From contig NZ_JBAMHQ010000001.1 in the NCBI RefSeq assembly GCF_037081775.1, forward strand, positions 2,418,001 through 2,482,000: a stretch of DNA of 64,000 bases, in the 5' to 3' direction. This document shows positions 34,257-42,625 of the stretch, in pieces. The DNA is from Haladaptatus sp. ZSTT2 (lineage in GTDB: Archaea > Halobacteriota > Halobacteria > Halobacteriales > Halococcaceae). Within the stretch, counting starts at the first letter, position 1, and every line of letters begins with the position of its first letter. The position numbers and the translations under genes were made by a program. The notes under the pieces are model-generated. The model searched no databases and was not told where the DNA came from. It worked only from the letters and a program-made list of their open reading frames with translations.

Positions 34257-34592
34257 ATGACTGATTACACCGTTGAGTTTGTCGGCACGGGCGAGAAAAT
34301 CACCGTCTCCGACAAGCAAACCATCCTGAAGCGATGTATCGAAGAAGGTGTCGCCCAGGAGTACTCGTGTCGCGTTGGCATGTGTCTCGCGTGTTCTGCT
34401 GAAATCGTCGAAGGCGAAGTCGCCCAACCGGCCGCCCGCGGCCTCACCGAAGAAGAGCGCGAAGGCTACGCGCTCACCTGCATGGCCCGCCCACTCTCCG
34501 ACCTGAAAATCGACCGCGGCAAGTACCCACCGAGCATCGAAGACGACGCGACCTCCGACGCGAGCGCGGAACCCGCCGCCGCAGACGACTAA
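34257..34592 (+). CDS. 2Fe-2S ferredoxin (plant type)
   Basis: A 111-residue electron carrier. The cluster ligands are Cys38, Cys43, Cys46 and Cys75 (C-x4-C-x2-C-x28-C), in YSCRVGMCLACSA and ALTCMARP. The acidic tail suits high salt. It lacks the N-terminal insertion of the main haloarchaeal ferredoxin. Start 34257 (MTDYTVEF). The divergent geranylgeranyl reductase may be its electron acceptor; the reductant could be Kor at 43-45 kb. These partner choices are inferences. Confidence 0.92.
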   Translation: MTDYTVEFVGTGEKITVSDKQTILKRCIEEGVAQEYSCRVGMCLACSAEIVEGEVAQPAARGLTEEEREGYALTCMARPLSDLKIDRGKYPPSIEDDATSDASAEPAAADD

Positions 34593-34733
34593 CTCGCCTG
34601 TTTTTGCGGTTTTCTCCACTGCCAGTGAGCGGCTGCGCTGGGTGGCGGGGCGACTTTCACGAACTCAGGGCCAGTTTCGGTGCTGAATGTGGCCGACGAA
34701 ACGATGATAAAAACGGCCCCCGAAGGCAGGCAC

Positions 34734-35381
34734 ATGAAGAACGTAGACGACCTCATCGAAAGTGCGCGGGAACTCGAAGCCCACGGCCTCTCGAAAGGCG
34801 AGATTGCAGACGAGCTCAACGTCTCGCGTGAAACCGCAAAGTGGTTGGTCGAACAGAGCGCGAAGACCGCGCGTCGCCCGGCCAGCACGTCGGATACCAC
34901 GGACACGAGCCCCGACGACATCCACGTCGATTGGAGTTCGCTTGGCCGCAACAGCCAGCGCCTCGCCTACACGGCCAAGACAATGGCGAACGTCATCGAC
35001 GCGGAGGCAGAAACCATCGAATCGACCGTCGGTATCGAGAAAGCTGGCGTCCCGCTCGCCACCGCTGTCGCTCGCGCGCTCGACACCGAACTCGCCGCCT
35101 ACGCCCCGGCGAAACACCGCTGGGAGGAAGGCGACATCGAAGACCAAGAGTTCGGCGGGAGTTTCTCGCGGAACTTCGCGCAGGTCGAGGGGAAAAAGTG
35201 CGTCATCGTAGACGACACCATCACGAGCGGGACGACGATGACCGAGACCATCGAAGCGGTCAAAGCCGAAGGCGGCGAGGTCGTTGCCTGTGTCGTGCTC
35301 GTGGACAAACAGGGCGTCTCCGAACTCGAAGGCGTCCCCGTCCACTCGCTCGTTCAAGTCATGCGCGTCGACCGCGAGTAA
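34734..35381 (+). CDS. gfcR: GfcR-type regulator (HTH plus phosphoribosyltransferase-like domain)
   Basis: A 215-residue protein. A small helix-turn-helix occupies about residues 15-42 (LSKGEIADELNVSRETAKWL). A type I phosphoribosyltransferase-like domain carries the PRPP-binding loop VIVDDTITSGTT at 157-168. This architecture matches GfcR, the activator of semiphosphorylative Entner-Doudoroff sugar-degradation genes in Haloferax. Start 34734 (MKNVDDLIESA); the upstream frame to 34680 is not conserved in character. No sugar genes are nearby, so it acts in trans. Confidence 0.85.
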   Translation: MKNVDDLIESARELEAHGLSKGEIADELNVSRETAKWLVEQSAKTARRPASTSDTTDTSPDDIHVDWSSLGRNSQRLAYTAKTMANVIDAEAETIESTVGIEKAGVPLATAVARALDTELAAYAPAKHRWEEGDIEDQEFGGSFSRNFAQVEGKKCVIVDDTITSGTTMTETIEAVKAEGGEVVACVVLVDKQGVSELEGVPVHSLVQVMRVDRE

Positions 35382-35551
35382 GCCAGCGCCGTTCAGCCCG
35401 TACTGGTTAGGGAAAACCTTCTTTTCACCCGCCGAGGTATGTCACACCAACCCACAGAATCAGGGTGATTCGATGTCGGCGCTCGTGGGGCGGGCGCCGC
35501 CAGTGGGTCTTCGGCGCAAGGATTTTAGACCGCGAGTGGCTACGATGGGCC

Positions 35552-35893
35552 ATGACATTCCAGCCCGGCGAGTCACTCAGCCAAGACGAAGTCACAGAAC
35601 GCGTAGACACGGCCATCGAGGACAACGAAGTCGTGCTGTTCATGAAAGGTAACCGGCTCATGCCCCAGTGTGGCTTTTCGATGCGCGCGGTCGAACTCAT
35701 CTCCCAGTACCGCGAGGACTTTGAGACGGTGGACGCGCTCGCCTCGCTCGACGAGTTCCGTGTCGCGCTCAAAGAACACAGCGGCTGGGAAACCATCCCC
35801 CAGACCTACGTGAACGGCGAGTTCATCGGCGGCAGCGACATTTTGGCCGAATTAGACAAACGTGGCGAGCTCGAAGCGGCGCTCGACGCCTGA
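35552..35893 (+). CDS. CGFS-type monothiol glutaredoxin family protein
   Basis: A 113-residue thioredoxin-fold protein with LFMKGNRLMPQCGFSM (Lys32, Cys40) and the IPQTYVNGEFIGGSDI glutathione-site pattern. CGFS glutaredoxins carry or insert Fe-S clusters. Haloarchaea use gamma-glutamylcysteine, so the thiol partner may differ. Start 35552. The 170 bases upstream contain a ten-codon mini frame at 35439 but no supported gene. A gggaga/tctccc hairpin follows the stop at about 35910-35930. Confidence 0.88.
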   Translation: MTFQPGESLSQDEVTERVDTAIEDNEVVLFMKGNRLMPQCGFSMRAVELISQYREDFETVDALASLDEFRVALKEHSGWETIPQTYVNGEFIGGSDILAELDKRGELEAALDA

Positions 35894-36062
35894 AATCGGA
35901 GTTCCGTCTCCCCACCTTGTGGGAGATAATCGCCGGACAGCCCGGCGGCTTGCGTCGCTCGAAACGCGGCCGAAACGAAAGGGTAGCCCATATAAGCCCC
36001 GAACGCCTATGTACATTCGACCCTATACAGAGCCACTTCGACTCTGCTAACGCCCCACACAC

Positions 36063-36653
36063 ATGACCAGCCGCGTATATCGACTCCATTCAACGCTCGA
36101 ACTGCCTCTCGAAGATGTCCATGAGTTCTTCGACAATCCAGAACTCCCCGAAGAAATCGCGGACATCGACATCACTCGACGCAATAACACGCTCATCATC
36201 AGCGCCGTCTCCGCTGATGACAGCATCAGCAAGTACACGCCAACGGCGCAGCTGAAAGCCAGCGTCACGGAAAACCGCGTGTACGAAGTCCCACTCGACG
36301 AGTGGAACAAAGCCCAGCGCGGCGGCGCACCCAACTGGGGAGCCGCCCAGCAAGAAGAGCAGGAAAAACCCCCATCCGAACTCGTCGAGTACGCCTGCTT
36401 CAAAGGCGACCGCGAGACTGTCTTACAAAATACCGCACTCCAGTACCCGATGTTCGAGGTGCTCTGCTCGCTCGCGAAGATTGCAGAGAAAGGCACGCTC
36501 ACGGCCATCTCGGCCGTGGACGACGACCTCGTCGCCACGCGCATCGTAGACGGCGAAGTCCGGCCAGCATCCATCGACGTCGTCGAGAACCCGACCGAAG
36601 ACGCCGCCTCGAAGAAAGGTGTCAACTGGCGCGACAACAAGTTCATCTCGTAA
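36063..36653 (+). CDS. Conserved haloarchaeal protein of unknown function (DUF7110-like)
   Basis: A 196-residue soluble acidic protein beginning MTSRVYRLHSTLELPLEDVH. It has two alpha/beta halves, the second with ACFKGDRETVLQNTALQYPM. There is no membrane segment, metal motif or nucleotide loop. From memory it resembles DUF7110, unverified. A TATA-like catataag (about 35989-35996) lies about 70 bases upstream, so this gene may have a short leader. Confidence 0.75.
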   Translation: MTSRVYRLHSTLELPLEDVHEFFDNPELPEEIADIDITRRNNTLIISAVSADDSISKYTPTAQLKASVTENRVYEVPLDEWNKAQRGGAPNWGAAQQEEQEKPPSELVEYACFKGDRETVLQNTALQYPMFEVLCSLAKIAEKGTLTAISAVDDDLVATRIVDGEVRPASIDVVENPTEDAASKKGVNWRDNKFIS

Positions 36654-36743
36654 CGCGGTTGGTTTTCTCGGCTCTCTCTCCTGTGAGCCACTGCTCCACC
36701 CGCCCCATGTGTGTCAGTATCACCCGTTTCCGGGGCCGTAACG

Positions 36744-36773
36744 CCTTTTACACACCTAATTATATCTAATTAC
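36744..36773 (+). promoter_or_regulatory. Promoter of the first CysD-like gene
   Basis: ccttttac at 36744-36751 is 27-34 bases before the ATG at 36778, a leaderless spacing. Just downstream, taattatatctaatta (36758-36773) is an almost perfect palindrome that would cover the transcription start and could bind a regulator. Confidence 0.45.
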
Positions 36774-36777
36774 GAAG

Positions 36778-37737
36778 ATGGCAACGAACTTCCCCGACTA
36801 CGTCACCGTCGATTACACCGACGGCGAAGGCGAGAACCCCGAAGATTACCCATCTATCGAGCATAAAATCGAGAAAGCAATCGAGGTCACCAAAAAGGGC
36901 CTCGAAGAGTACGAGAATCCCGCCATCATGTGGACCGGCGGGAAGGACTCGACGCTCGTGCTCTACTTCGTCAAAGAGGTCGCAGAGCGATTCGACCTCG
37001 ACATGCCGCCTGCGGTGTTCATCGACCACTTCCAGCACTTCGATGATCTGCTCGACTTCGTCGAACACTGGGCCGACGAGTGGGACGTAGAGGTCATCTA
37101 CGCCCGCAACGACGACGTTGGCTCGCTCGCAGACGAGCCGGGCGACACCATCAACGTCTCCGACCTGAACGAGCAGAACCAACACCACGTCCGCAACATC
37201 CTCGAATACGAGGAGGACACGTTCCCGTTCCTGCTCGACACCTACGTCGGCAACCACCTGCTCAAGACCGTCGCGCTCAACAACGCCCTTGAGGAGTACG
37301 ACATCGATGGCGTCATCTCCGGCATCCGCTGGGACGAACAGGAAGCGCGCGCAGACGAGACGTTCTTCAGCCCTCGACACGACCCCGACATCTACCCACC
37401 GCACGACCGCATTCAGCCGATTCTCCAGTTCGACGAGGCAGACGTGTGGGAAGCGTTCTGGAACTTCGTCGTCCCGGAGACGGTCGAAGGCTTCCCGGCA
37501 GAAGGCTACGTCCCACAGGACTACGACGACCTGCCAAACGGCCTGACGCACAAAGACATCCCGGTCAGCCCGAAGTACTTCGAAGGCTTCCGCAGCCTCG
37601 GCAGCGAAGTCAGCACCGAAAAGAGCGACACCGAGCCTGCATGGCTGCAGGACTTGGCCAACACGACCGAGCGCGCGGGCCGCGCACAGGACAAAGAAGA
37701 CCTGATGGAGCGCCTGCGCGACCTCGGCTACATGTGA
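36778..37737 (+). CDS. CysD-like PP-loop ATP pyrophosphatase 1
   Basis: A 319-residue PP-loop protein that would commonly be labelled PAPS reductase family. The PP-loop is TGGKDST at residues 53-59. It contains no cysteine at all, so it cannot be a CysH-type reductase. The RWDEQEARADETFF segment (184-197) and the C-terminal TTERAGRAQDKE...LGYM (296-319) align instead with CysD, the small subunit of ATP sulfurylase (RDEEKSRAKE and TSERQGR...GYF motifs). No CysN GTPase gene is nearby. It is the first of a tandem pair with equal length; the second copy starts 264 bases downstream. Confidence 0.8.
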   Translation: MATNFPDYVTVDYTDGEGENPEDYPSIEHKIEKAIEVTKKGLEEYENPAIMWTGGKDSTLVLYFVKEVAERFDLDMPPAVFIDHFQHFDDLLDFVEHWADEWDVEVIYARNDDVGSLADEPGDTINVSDLNEQNQHHVRNILEYEEDTFPFLLDTYVGNHLLKTVALNNALEEYDIDGVISGIRWDEQEARADETFFSPRHDPDIYPPHDRIQPILQFDEADVWEAFWNFVVPETVEGFPAEGYVPQDYDDLPNGLTHKDIPVSPKYFEGFRSLGSEVSTEKSDTEPAWLQDLANTTERAGRAQDKEDLMERLRDLGYM

Positions 37738-37757
37738 AGTCGGTCGGCTGACTTACA

Positions 37758-37782
37758 CCCGACAGCTGTCATCCCTGTCGGG
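37758..37782 (+). terminator. Hairpin after the first CysD-like gene
   Basis: cccgacag (37758-37765) and ctgtcggg (37775-37782) form a perfect 8-bp stem with a 9-base loop, 20 bases after the stop of the first CysD-like gene. It probably ends or attenuates that transcript before the second copy. Confidence 0.45.
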
Positions 37783-37788
37783 CTCCGT

Positions 37789-37911
37789 TCACGCTCCCAC
37801 GGTGGCATACTCGGGGTCTGGGGAGGCTCCGACACACGCATGGTTGGGTTCCACACTCGCCACCGAGGAGTCGGCTTTTTCCGTTTTCACGCCCGTGAGC
37901 TGTGCTGCCAT
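37789..37911 (-). CDS. Possible 40-residue small protein between the two CysD-like genes
   Basis: An ATG at 37911 opens a 40-codon frame (MAAQLTGVKTEKADSSVASV...) ending at a TGA at 37789. Third positions are mostly G/C, as in neighbouring genes, and the product is Ala/Val/Ser-rich with one cysteine. It would be divergent from the second CysD-like gene. No family is recognised, and an open frame of this size can arise by chance. Confidence 0.25.
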   Translation of the reverse strand: MAAQLTGVKTEKADSSVASVEPNHACVGASPDPEYATVGA

Positions 37912-38001
37912 GGTGTGTCGAGTAAGCAGTGCCAACCGACTGTCCGTAGCCCGGTAGGCAGCCCATACCAATATGCCGCGGGCGCGCAAATGCAGATACC
38001 A

Positions 38002-38961
38002 ATGCCTGAAGGGTTTCCTTCGTATCTCAGCGTAGACTACGAAGACGGTCACTCGCAGAGCGCCGCAGACTACCCAAGCGTAGACGAGAAGATTGCAAAG
38101 GCAATCAACGTCACCCAGACCGCGCTCTCGCAGTACAAGAACCCCGCCATCATGTGGACCGGCGGGAAGGATTCGACGCTCGTGCTCTACTTCGCAAAGG
38201 AAGTGGCAGACGAATTCGGCTACGAGATGCCGCCGGTCGTGTTCATCGACCACTACGAACACTTCGACGACGTGACGGCGTTCGTCCACCACTGGGCCGA
38301 CAAGCTCGATTTAGACCTCATCATCTCGCGCAACGAGGACTTCGCCCGCCTCGGCGCATCGCCGGGCGACGAGATTCTCGTTTCTGACCTGAGCGCGCAA
38401 AACCAGCGCGAACTGCGCGACCGGCTCGACCACACCGACGACACGTTCGTGCTCTCTGCGGATTCGTACGCGGGCAATCACCTGCTCAAGACCGTCGCGC
38501 TCAACAACACCATCACCGAACACGACATCGACGGCGTGTTCTCCGGCGTGCGCTGGGACGAACAGGACGCCCGCAAGAATGAGACCTTCTTCAGCCCGCG
38601 CCACGACTCGGAGAAGTACCCGCCACACGACCGGGTGCACCCGATTCTCCAGTTCAACGAACGGTCGCTCTGGGACGCCTTCTGGTACTACCTCGTCCCC
38701 GACCTCGTGGCCGACTACCCACAGGAAGGCTACGTGCCACAGGGCTACGACGACCTGCCGAACGGCCTGACACCAGAAGACCTGCCGGTTGGGCCAAAAT
38801 ACTTCGAAGGTTTCCGCAGCCTTGGAACCTCAAAGGGTTCTGCGAAGAGTGACGACCGCCCGGCGTGGCTCCAGGACTTAGAGCACACCACCGAACGCGC
38901 CGGTCGCGCCCAGGACAAAGAGGGGCTGATGGCGCGCCTGCGCGACCTCGGCTACATGTGA
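38002..38961 (+). CDS. CysD-like PP-loop ATP pyrophosphatase 2
   Basis: The 319-residue tandem paralogue of the preceding PP-loop protein, with the same TGGKDST loop, RWDEQDARKNETFF and TTERAGRAQDKE...LGYM signatures and again no cysteine. The ATG at 38002 gives exactly the same length as copy 1 and aligns from the first residue; ATG 37990 would add four residues. Divergence is concentrated in the region after the PP-loop (ISRNEDFARLGASPGDE). Adenylylation of sulfate or another oxyanion, or activation of a different substrate, is possible. Confidence 0.8.
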   Translation: MPEGFPSYLSVDYEDGHSQSAADYPSVDEKIAKAINVTQTALSQYKNPAIMWTGGKDSTLVLYFAKEVADEFGYEMPPVVFIDHYEHFDDVTAFVHHWADKLDLDLIISRNEDFARLGASPGDEILVSDLSAQNQRELRDRLDHTDDTFVLSADSYAGNHLLKTVALNNTITEHDIDGVFSGVRWDEQDARKNETFFSPRHDSEKYPPHDRVHPILQFNERSLWDAFWYYLVPDLVADYPQEGYVPQGYDDLPNGLTPEDLPVGPKYFEGFRSLGTSKGSAKSDDRPAWLQDLEHTTERAGRAQDKEGLMARLRDLGYM

Positions 38962-39001
38962 GCGGGAAACCGTTTTGCCTGCGGTTCGTCTATCAGCTAC
39001 T

Positions 39002-39469
39002 GTGACCGACTCACCCGTCTACTTCCGTGAGACCCAACGCTTCAGACAGCCGTGGCTGTGGGCGATTCTCATTTTTGTGTCTCTCATCCTGTTTTGGGCG
39101 GCGCTCGCTGAGGCAGAATCCGTATTTCAGCGCGTCCTGTTTGGAGCGCTCGGCCTCGTCTTTCTGCTGTTTTTCGCCGTCCTCGGCCTCAGAACCGAGG
39201 TACGCGAAGACGGCATTCACCTCAAATTCTTCCCGCTGCACCTTTCAGAACGCCACATTTCCGCCAACGAACTCACTGGCTTCGACGCCCGCGAGTACCG
39301 CCCGCTTGCCGAGTACGGCGGCTGGGGCATTCGCCGGGGGAGAAACGGCTGGGCGTACAATGTGCGCGGAACAGCGGGCGTCGAACTCAGATACCGGGGG
39401 AAAACGCTGCTCGTCGGGACACAACAACCACGAGAATTTATCGAGGCACTCGACCGACTTGGCCGTTAG
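39002..39469 (+). CDS. Two-helix membrane protein with a PH-like soluble domain
   Basis: A 155-residue protein. Two hydrophobic helices (about 18-60) precede a beta-rich domain with YGGWGIRRGRNGWAYNV and LLVGTQQPREFIEAL, resembling bacterial DUF6141/PH-like proteins. The start is GTG at 39002, 40 bases after the CysD-like copy 2, so it may be co-transcribed with it. The function is unknown. Its TAG shares TTAG with the opposing gene. Confidence 0.7.
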   Translation: MTDSPVYFRETQRFRQPWLWAILIFVSLILFWAALAEAESVFQRVLFGALGLVFLLFFAVLGLRTEVREDGIHLKFFPLHLSERHISANELTGFDAREYRPLAEYGGWGIRRGRNGWAYNVRGTAGVELRYRGKTLLVGTQQPREFIEALDRLGR

Positions 39470-40209
39470 TCGCGCGCCGGTCGCAACACGTCTGCGATGG
39501 TGACGAGAATGCCGAGCAGCCAGCCAAGCGGCACCGCGATGCCGAACCACATGCCAACGTAGGCCACGCCCTCTAAGTCGTATCTCGTGCGGATGTAGGT
39601 GTTCAGATTGCCAATCGAGAGCAGGTTGTCGAGAATCCACCGCGCGAGCGTCGTGCTCTGGGGGAAGATGGCGTCTGCGAGCGTGGGCGAGTAGAGCGCC
39701 GCCACGACCGGCGGGAGAAACAGCGCCGTCATCCCGAACGGATAGGCGAGCATGACGGTCGTGCCCCTGCCGCCGACGCGGTTGAAAAGGACGGCGAGCA
39801 CCGCAGCGAGGGTGGCGACGACGCTCGCGGCAGCGACGGCGATGAAACCGTCTGCAGAAAAGCGGATTCGGGCGAGCGCGGTGAGTCCACCCCAGACGAG
39901 CAGCGAGAGCAAGAGGACGCCGACGACGCCGAGGCGCGTGGCTGTCCCGTCTATTTTTCGTGTGTAAAACCGCGTCATGTAGCCAAAGAGGGCGAGCGGG
40001 TAGAGAATGGCGACGAGCGGCACGCCGAGGGCACCCCAGAGACGATAGGCGACCATCCCGAGGGTGTTGTTCGGCTTCCACTTCCCGAGAACGGTGTGCG
40101 CTGTGTCCAGCTGGCGCGGGAACACTAGCTCCATCCACGTCTCGTGTAAGCGCGTCACGTCGACGCGTATGCCCGACACCAGCCCGCTGTTTCGTTCACC
40201 GACCGACAT
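39466..40209 (-). CDS. Polytopic membrane protein of unknown function
   Basis: A 247-residue protein with about five to six hydrophobic helices after a 50-residue soluble N terminus (SVGERNSGLVSGIRVDVTRL). It contains a run of Gly/Pro-rich helices (LLVWGGLTALARIRF, MLAYPFGMTALFLPPVVAAL) as in Yip1-type proteins, but I do not recognise the family. ATG at 40209. Confidence 0.75.
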   Translation of the reverse strand: MSVGERNSGLVSGIRVDVTRLHETWMELVFPRQLDTAHTVLGKWKPNNTLGMVAYRLWGALGVPLVAILYPLALFGYMTRFYTRKIDGTATRLGVVGVLLLSLLVWGGLTALARIRFSADGFIAVAAASVVATLAAVLAVLFNRVGGRGTTVMLAYPFGMTALFLPPVVAALYSPTLADAIFPQSTTLARWILDNLLSIGNLNTYIRTRYDLEGVAYVGMWFGIAVPLGWLLGILVTIADVLRPARD

Positions 40210-40265
40210 TGCACCTGAATTTCGGGCGCGTGCCCTTAACTCTCAACCTTCTGGAACCGAGACTG

Positions 40266-41090
40266 TCACCACGGCGCGAACGACGGGTCGACCTTTCGGT
40301 CGGTCTGGTCGAGCTCGTCGATGGCAGCGATTTCTGCGTCGGTGAGGTCGAGGTCGAGCGACTGCCAGTTGTCGCTGATGTGGGCTTCGCTCGTCGCCTT
40401 CGGAATCGCCGTGATCCCCTTCTCGCGCAGCCACGCAAGACTGACCTGTGCGGCGGAGGCGTCGTGATCGTCTGCAATCGCGGTGAGTTCAGGGACGTCA
40501 AAAACGTCGCCGCGGGCGAGCGGCGAGTAGGCGACGAGTTCGATGTCGTGTGCTTCACAGTACTCGCGTAGGTCGTGTTGGGGGAGCAGCGGGTGGAGTT
40601 CGACCTGATTGGCGAACACGTCGTCACCGAGGATTTCTTGGGCAGTTTCAAGTTGTTCGGGTTCGAAGTTGCTCACGCCGATACGGCGAATTTTCCCCTC
40701 GGCTTTTAGTTCCTCGAACGCCGCCAAGGTCGCTTCTGGGTCGTATTCGCGGGCGGGCCAGTGGACGTAGAGCAGGTCTACGTAATCCACACCGAGTTTG
40801 TGGAGGCTCTCTTCCGTGGAGGCTTTCACGTCTTCGGGTGCGAGTTCGTCAATCCACACCTTCGTCGCGAGGAAGATGTCTTCACGGGACACGTCCGCCT
40901 GCGCGATACCGCGGCCAACGCCCTCCTCGTTGCCGTAAATCTGGGCGGTGTCGATGTGGCGATAACCCATTTCGAGGGCGGTTTTGACGCTCTCTGCACA
41001 CTGTGCTTGGTCTTCGTTCTCCCACGTGCCGAGGCCGAGAAGCGGCATGCCGTCGGTACGCGGACAGTCGTCACTGGTTGGCAGGGACAT
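40266..41090 (-). CDS. Aldo/keto reductase
   Basis: A 274-residue NADPH-dependent (alpha/beta)8-barrel enzyme. The catalytic tetrad is visible: Asp and Tyr in HIDTAQIYGNE, Lys in ATKVWID and His in LLYVHWP. The cofactor region IPKATSEAHISDN is at the C-terminal end. It is of the prostaglandin-F synthase/2,5-diketogluconate reductase subgroup; its physiological substrate is unknown. Start 41090 (MSLPTSDDC). Confidence 0.9.
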   Translation of the reverse strand: MSLPTSDDCPRTDGMPLLGLGTWENEDQAQCAESVKTALEMGYRHIDTAQIYGNEEGVGRGIAQADVSREDIFLATKVWIDELAPEDVKASTEESLHKLGVDYVDLLYVHWPAREYDPEATLAAFEELKAEGKIRRIGVSNFEPEQLETAQEILGDDVFANQVELHPLLPQHDLREYCEAHDIELVAYSPLARGDVFDVPELTAIADDHDASAAQVSLAWLREKGITAIPKATSEAHISDNWQSLDLDLTDAEIAAIDELDQTDRKVDPSFAPW

Positions 41091-41141
41091 AATCACCCGG
41101 CCCTATGTGAGCCAGCAGAAAAGGGATTGGGAAAGCGGAAC

Positions 41142-42515
41142 TCAGTACTTCGGGGTCGCGCCCGTGATTCGGTACACGTCGTCCATCACGGCGTCGCGCG
41201 ACTCGCGCCACGACTCGAACCCGCTCGGGTCGTCTGGGTACTCGTCGTACACGCTCCGCAGTTCGTTTGCCTTCTGTTGGACCTTATAGAGCTCGTAGAG
41301 GACGTTCCAGTGTCCGATGGTCTTGAGCGCGGTTTTGACTTTGAGGCCGAAACTCATCGATGCCGTGCCTTCTTTGCCAAGCGTGTCGAGGAGCTGTTGG
41401 CCCGGCAGCGCACTGATGACCTTCACGAGTTCGTTCACGTCGTGGGCCCCACCGAAGATGTTGTAGATGTCCATCGCCGCAAACCGTTTGCCGAAGTCCT
41501 GCATCACGCGCTGGTTGTAGTTCCAGAGGTTTGCTTCGGTCACGTCGCCTTCGCTGATTGCGTCGATGGCTTCGAGCGCGGCCCAGTGGCCGGCTTTCGC
41601 CGCACCCGGAATGCCGCCGCCCGTCGTTGGGTTGACGTGGCCCGCGGCGTCGCCCACCGCGATGTAGCCGTTTGCGGTCGCAGAATCGTACGGCCGCCGG
41701 GTCGGCAGCGCCGCACCGAGCTTGTTCTTGATTTTCGCGCCGTCGAATTCAGGGCGCGAGCGAATGTCGTTTTTCAACACCTCGACGAGCTTCATCGGCG
41801 GCTTGTTCATCTGGAAGCCAAGCCCGACGTTGATTTCCGTCGGCGAACGTGGGAAGTACCAGAGGTAGCCCAGTTCTTCGGTTGGCTTGAACACGATGGC
41901 GTCGTGGTAGTCAACCGGCTCTTTCGTGATGAGCACTTCCCGGTAAGCAGAACAGAACTGCGAGTAGCTCACCTTGGTGTCGAAGGTAGTGTTCGAGAAG
42001 TCGACTTTGTCCTGGAGCAATGAAAGGGAACCGGCGGCGTCAATGACGATTTCTGCCTCGTAGTTTTTAACGTTCCCTTTTCGCGTCGTCGTGACGCCGG
42101 TGACCCGCCCGCTGTCGTTTTGGATGACATCGCGGACGACCGTGTCGTAGTGAATCTCTGCACCGGCGCGCTCTGCTTCTTCGAGCAGCACCTCGCCGTA
42201 ACGCTTGCGGTCTACGACTGCTCCCGGTGCCCGGAACGGGATGTCCAAGTGCGACTCGGTCAGCGGGTTCTCGAAGCGCGCTTTCAGGATGTTCTCGTTC
42301 GTGAACGATTCGGCCCGGAGATACTCGCGGTCGATGACGTCGGGGAACGTACTTTTCCCCTTGATTGCATCACCACAGGCAATCATGCCACCATCCTCTC
42401 TGGACTTCCGCTCGAGAATAACGACGGAGAGACCCTCGTTTGCAGCCGTAGCGGCCGCAAAGGTCCCGGAGGTGCCACCCCCAACAATGATAATATCGTA
42501 GCGTTCGGCTGCCAT
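41142..42515 (-). CDS. Geranylgeranyl reductase-family flavoprotein 2
   Basis: A 457-residue paralogue of the flavoprotein at 32755-34125. The FAD motif is GGGTSG, the active-site cysteine is Cys47 in IACGDAIKG, and the signatures GYLWYFPRSPTEINVG and AVGDAAGHVNPTTGGG are kept. Start 42515 (MAAERYDIII); the frame open to 43136 runs antisense through korB and is rejected. A T-rich box (ttaaaaaaac, 42539-42548) is 24 bases upstream. Its place beside korAB suggests coupling to reduced ferredoxin. The two copies may differ in substrate, such as lipid versus quinone side chain. Confidence 0.86.
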   Translation of the reverse strand: MAAERYDIIIVGGGTSGTFAAATAANEGLSVVILERKSREDGGMIACGDAIKGKSTFPDVIDREYLRAESFTNENILKARFENPLTESHLDIPFRAPGAVVDRKRYGEVLLEEAERAGAEIHYDTVVRDVIQNDSGRVTGVTTTRKGNVKNYEAEIVIDAAGSLSLLQDKVDFSNTTFDTKVSYSQFCSAYREVLITKEPVDYHDAIVFKPTEELGYLWYFPRSPTEINVGLGFQMNKPPMKLVEVLKNDIRSRPEFDGAKIKNKLGAALPTRRPYDSATANGYIAVGDAAGHVNPTTGGGIPGAAKAGHWAALEAIDAISEGDVTEANLWNYNQRVMQDFGKRFAAMDIYNIFGGAHDVNELVKVISALPGQQLLDTLGKEGTASMSFGLKVKTALKTIGHWNVLYELYKVQQKANELRSVYDEYPDDPSGFESWRESRDAVMDDVYRITGATPKY

Positions 42516-42538
42516 TACACCCACTATACCGTCGGGTC

Positions 42539-42548
42539 TTAAAAAAAC
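42539..42548 (-). promoter_or_regulatory. TATA-like box of geranylgeranyl reductase 2
   Basis: ttaaaaaaac (gttttttta reading into taa on the coding strand) lies 24-33 bases before the ATG at 42515, consistent with a leaderless transcript. Confidence 0.45.
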
Positions 42549-42625
42549 GATGTATGTGCCCCTGCTCTCGGGTCGTTTTTCACTTTGTTTGCCTGTCGCC
42601 CCTTCCGAAAATAGGTTAGATGGCC

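Noticed and set aside
35439-35468. Mini frame of nine codons (MSHQPTESG) upstream of the glutaredoxin
   Set aside because: Too short to support, and the downstream bases do not continue any protein-like frame.
36778-38961. PAPS reductase (CysH) assignment for the tandem PP-loop genes
   Set aside because: Neither protein contains a cysteine, so the CysH catalytic motif is absent; C-terminal motifs match CysD better.
40761-42023. A 420-codon plus-strand frame over aldo/keto reductase and geranylgeranyl reductase 2
   Set aside because: Antisense shadow of two well-supported enzymes, and it crosses their intergenic region.
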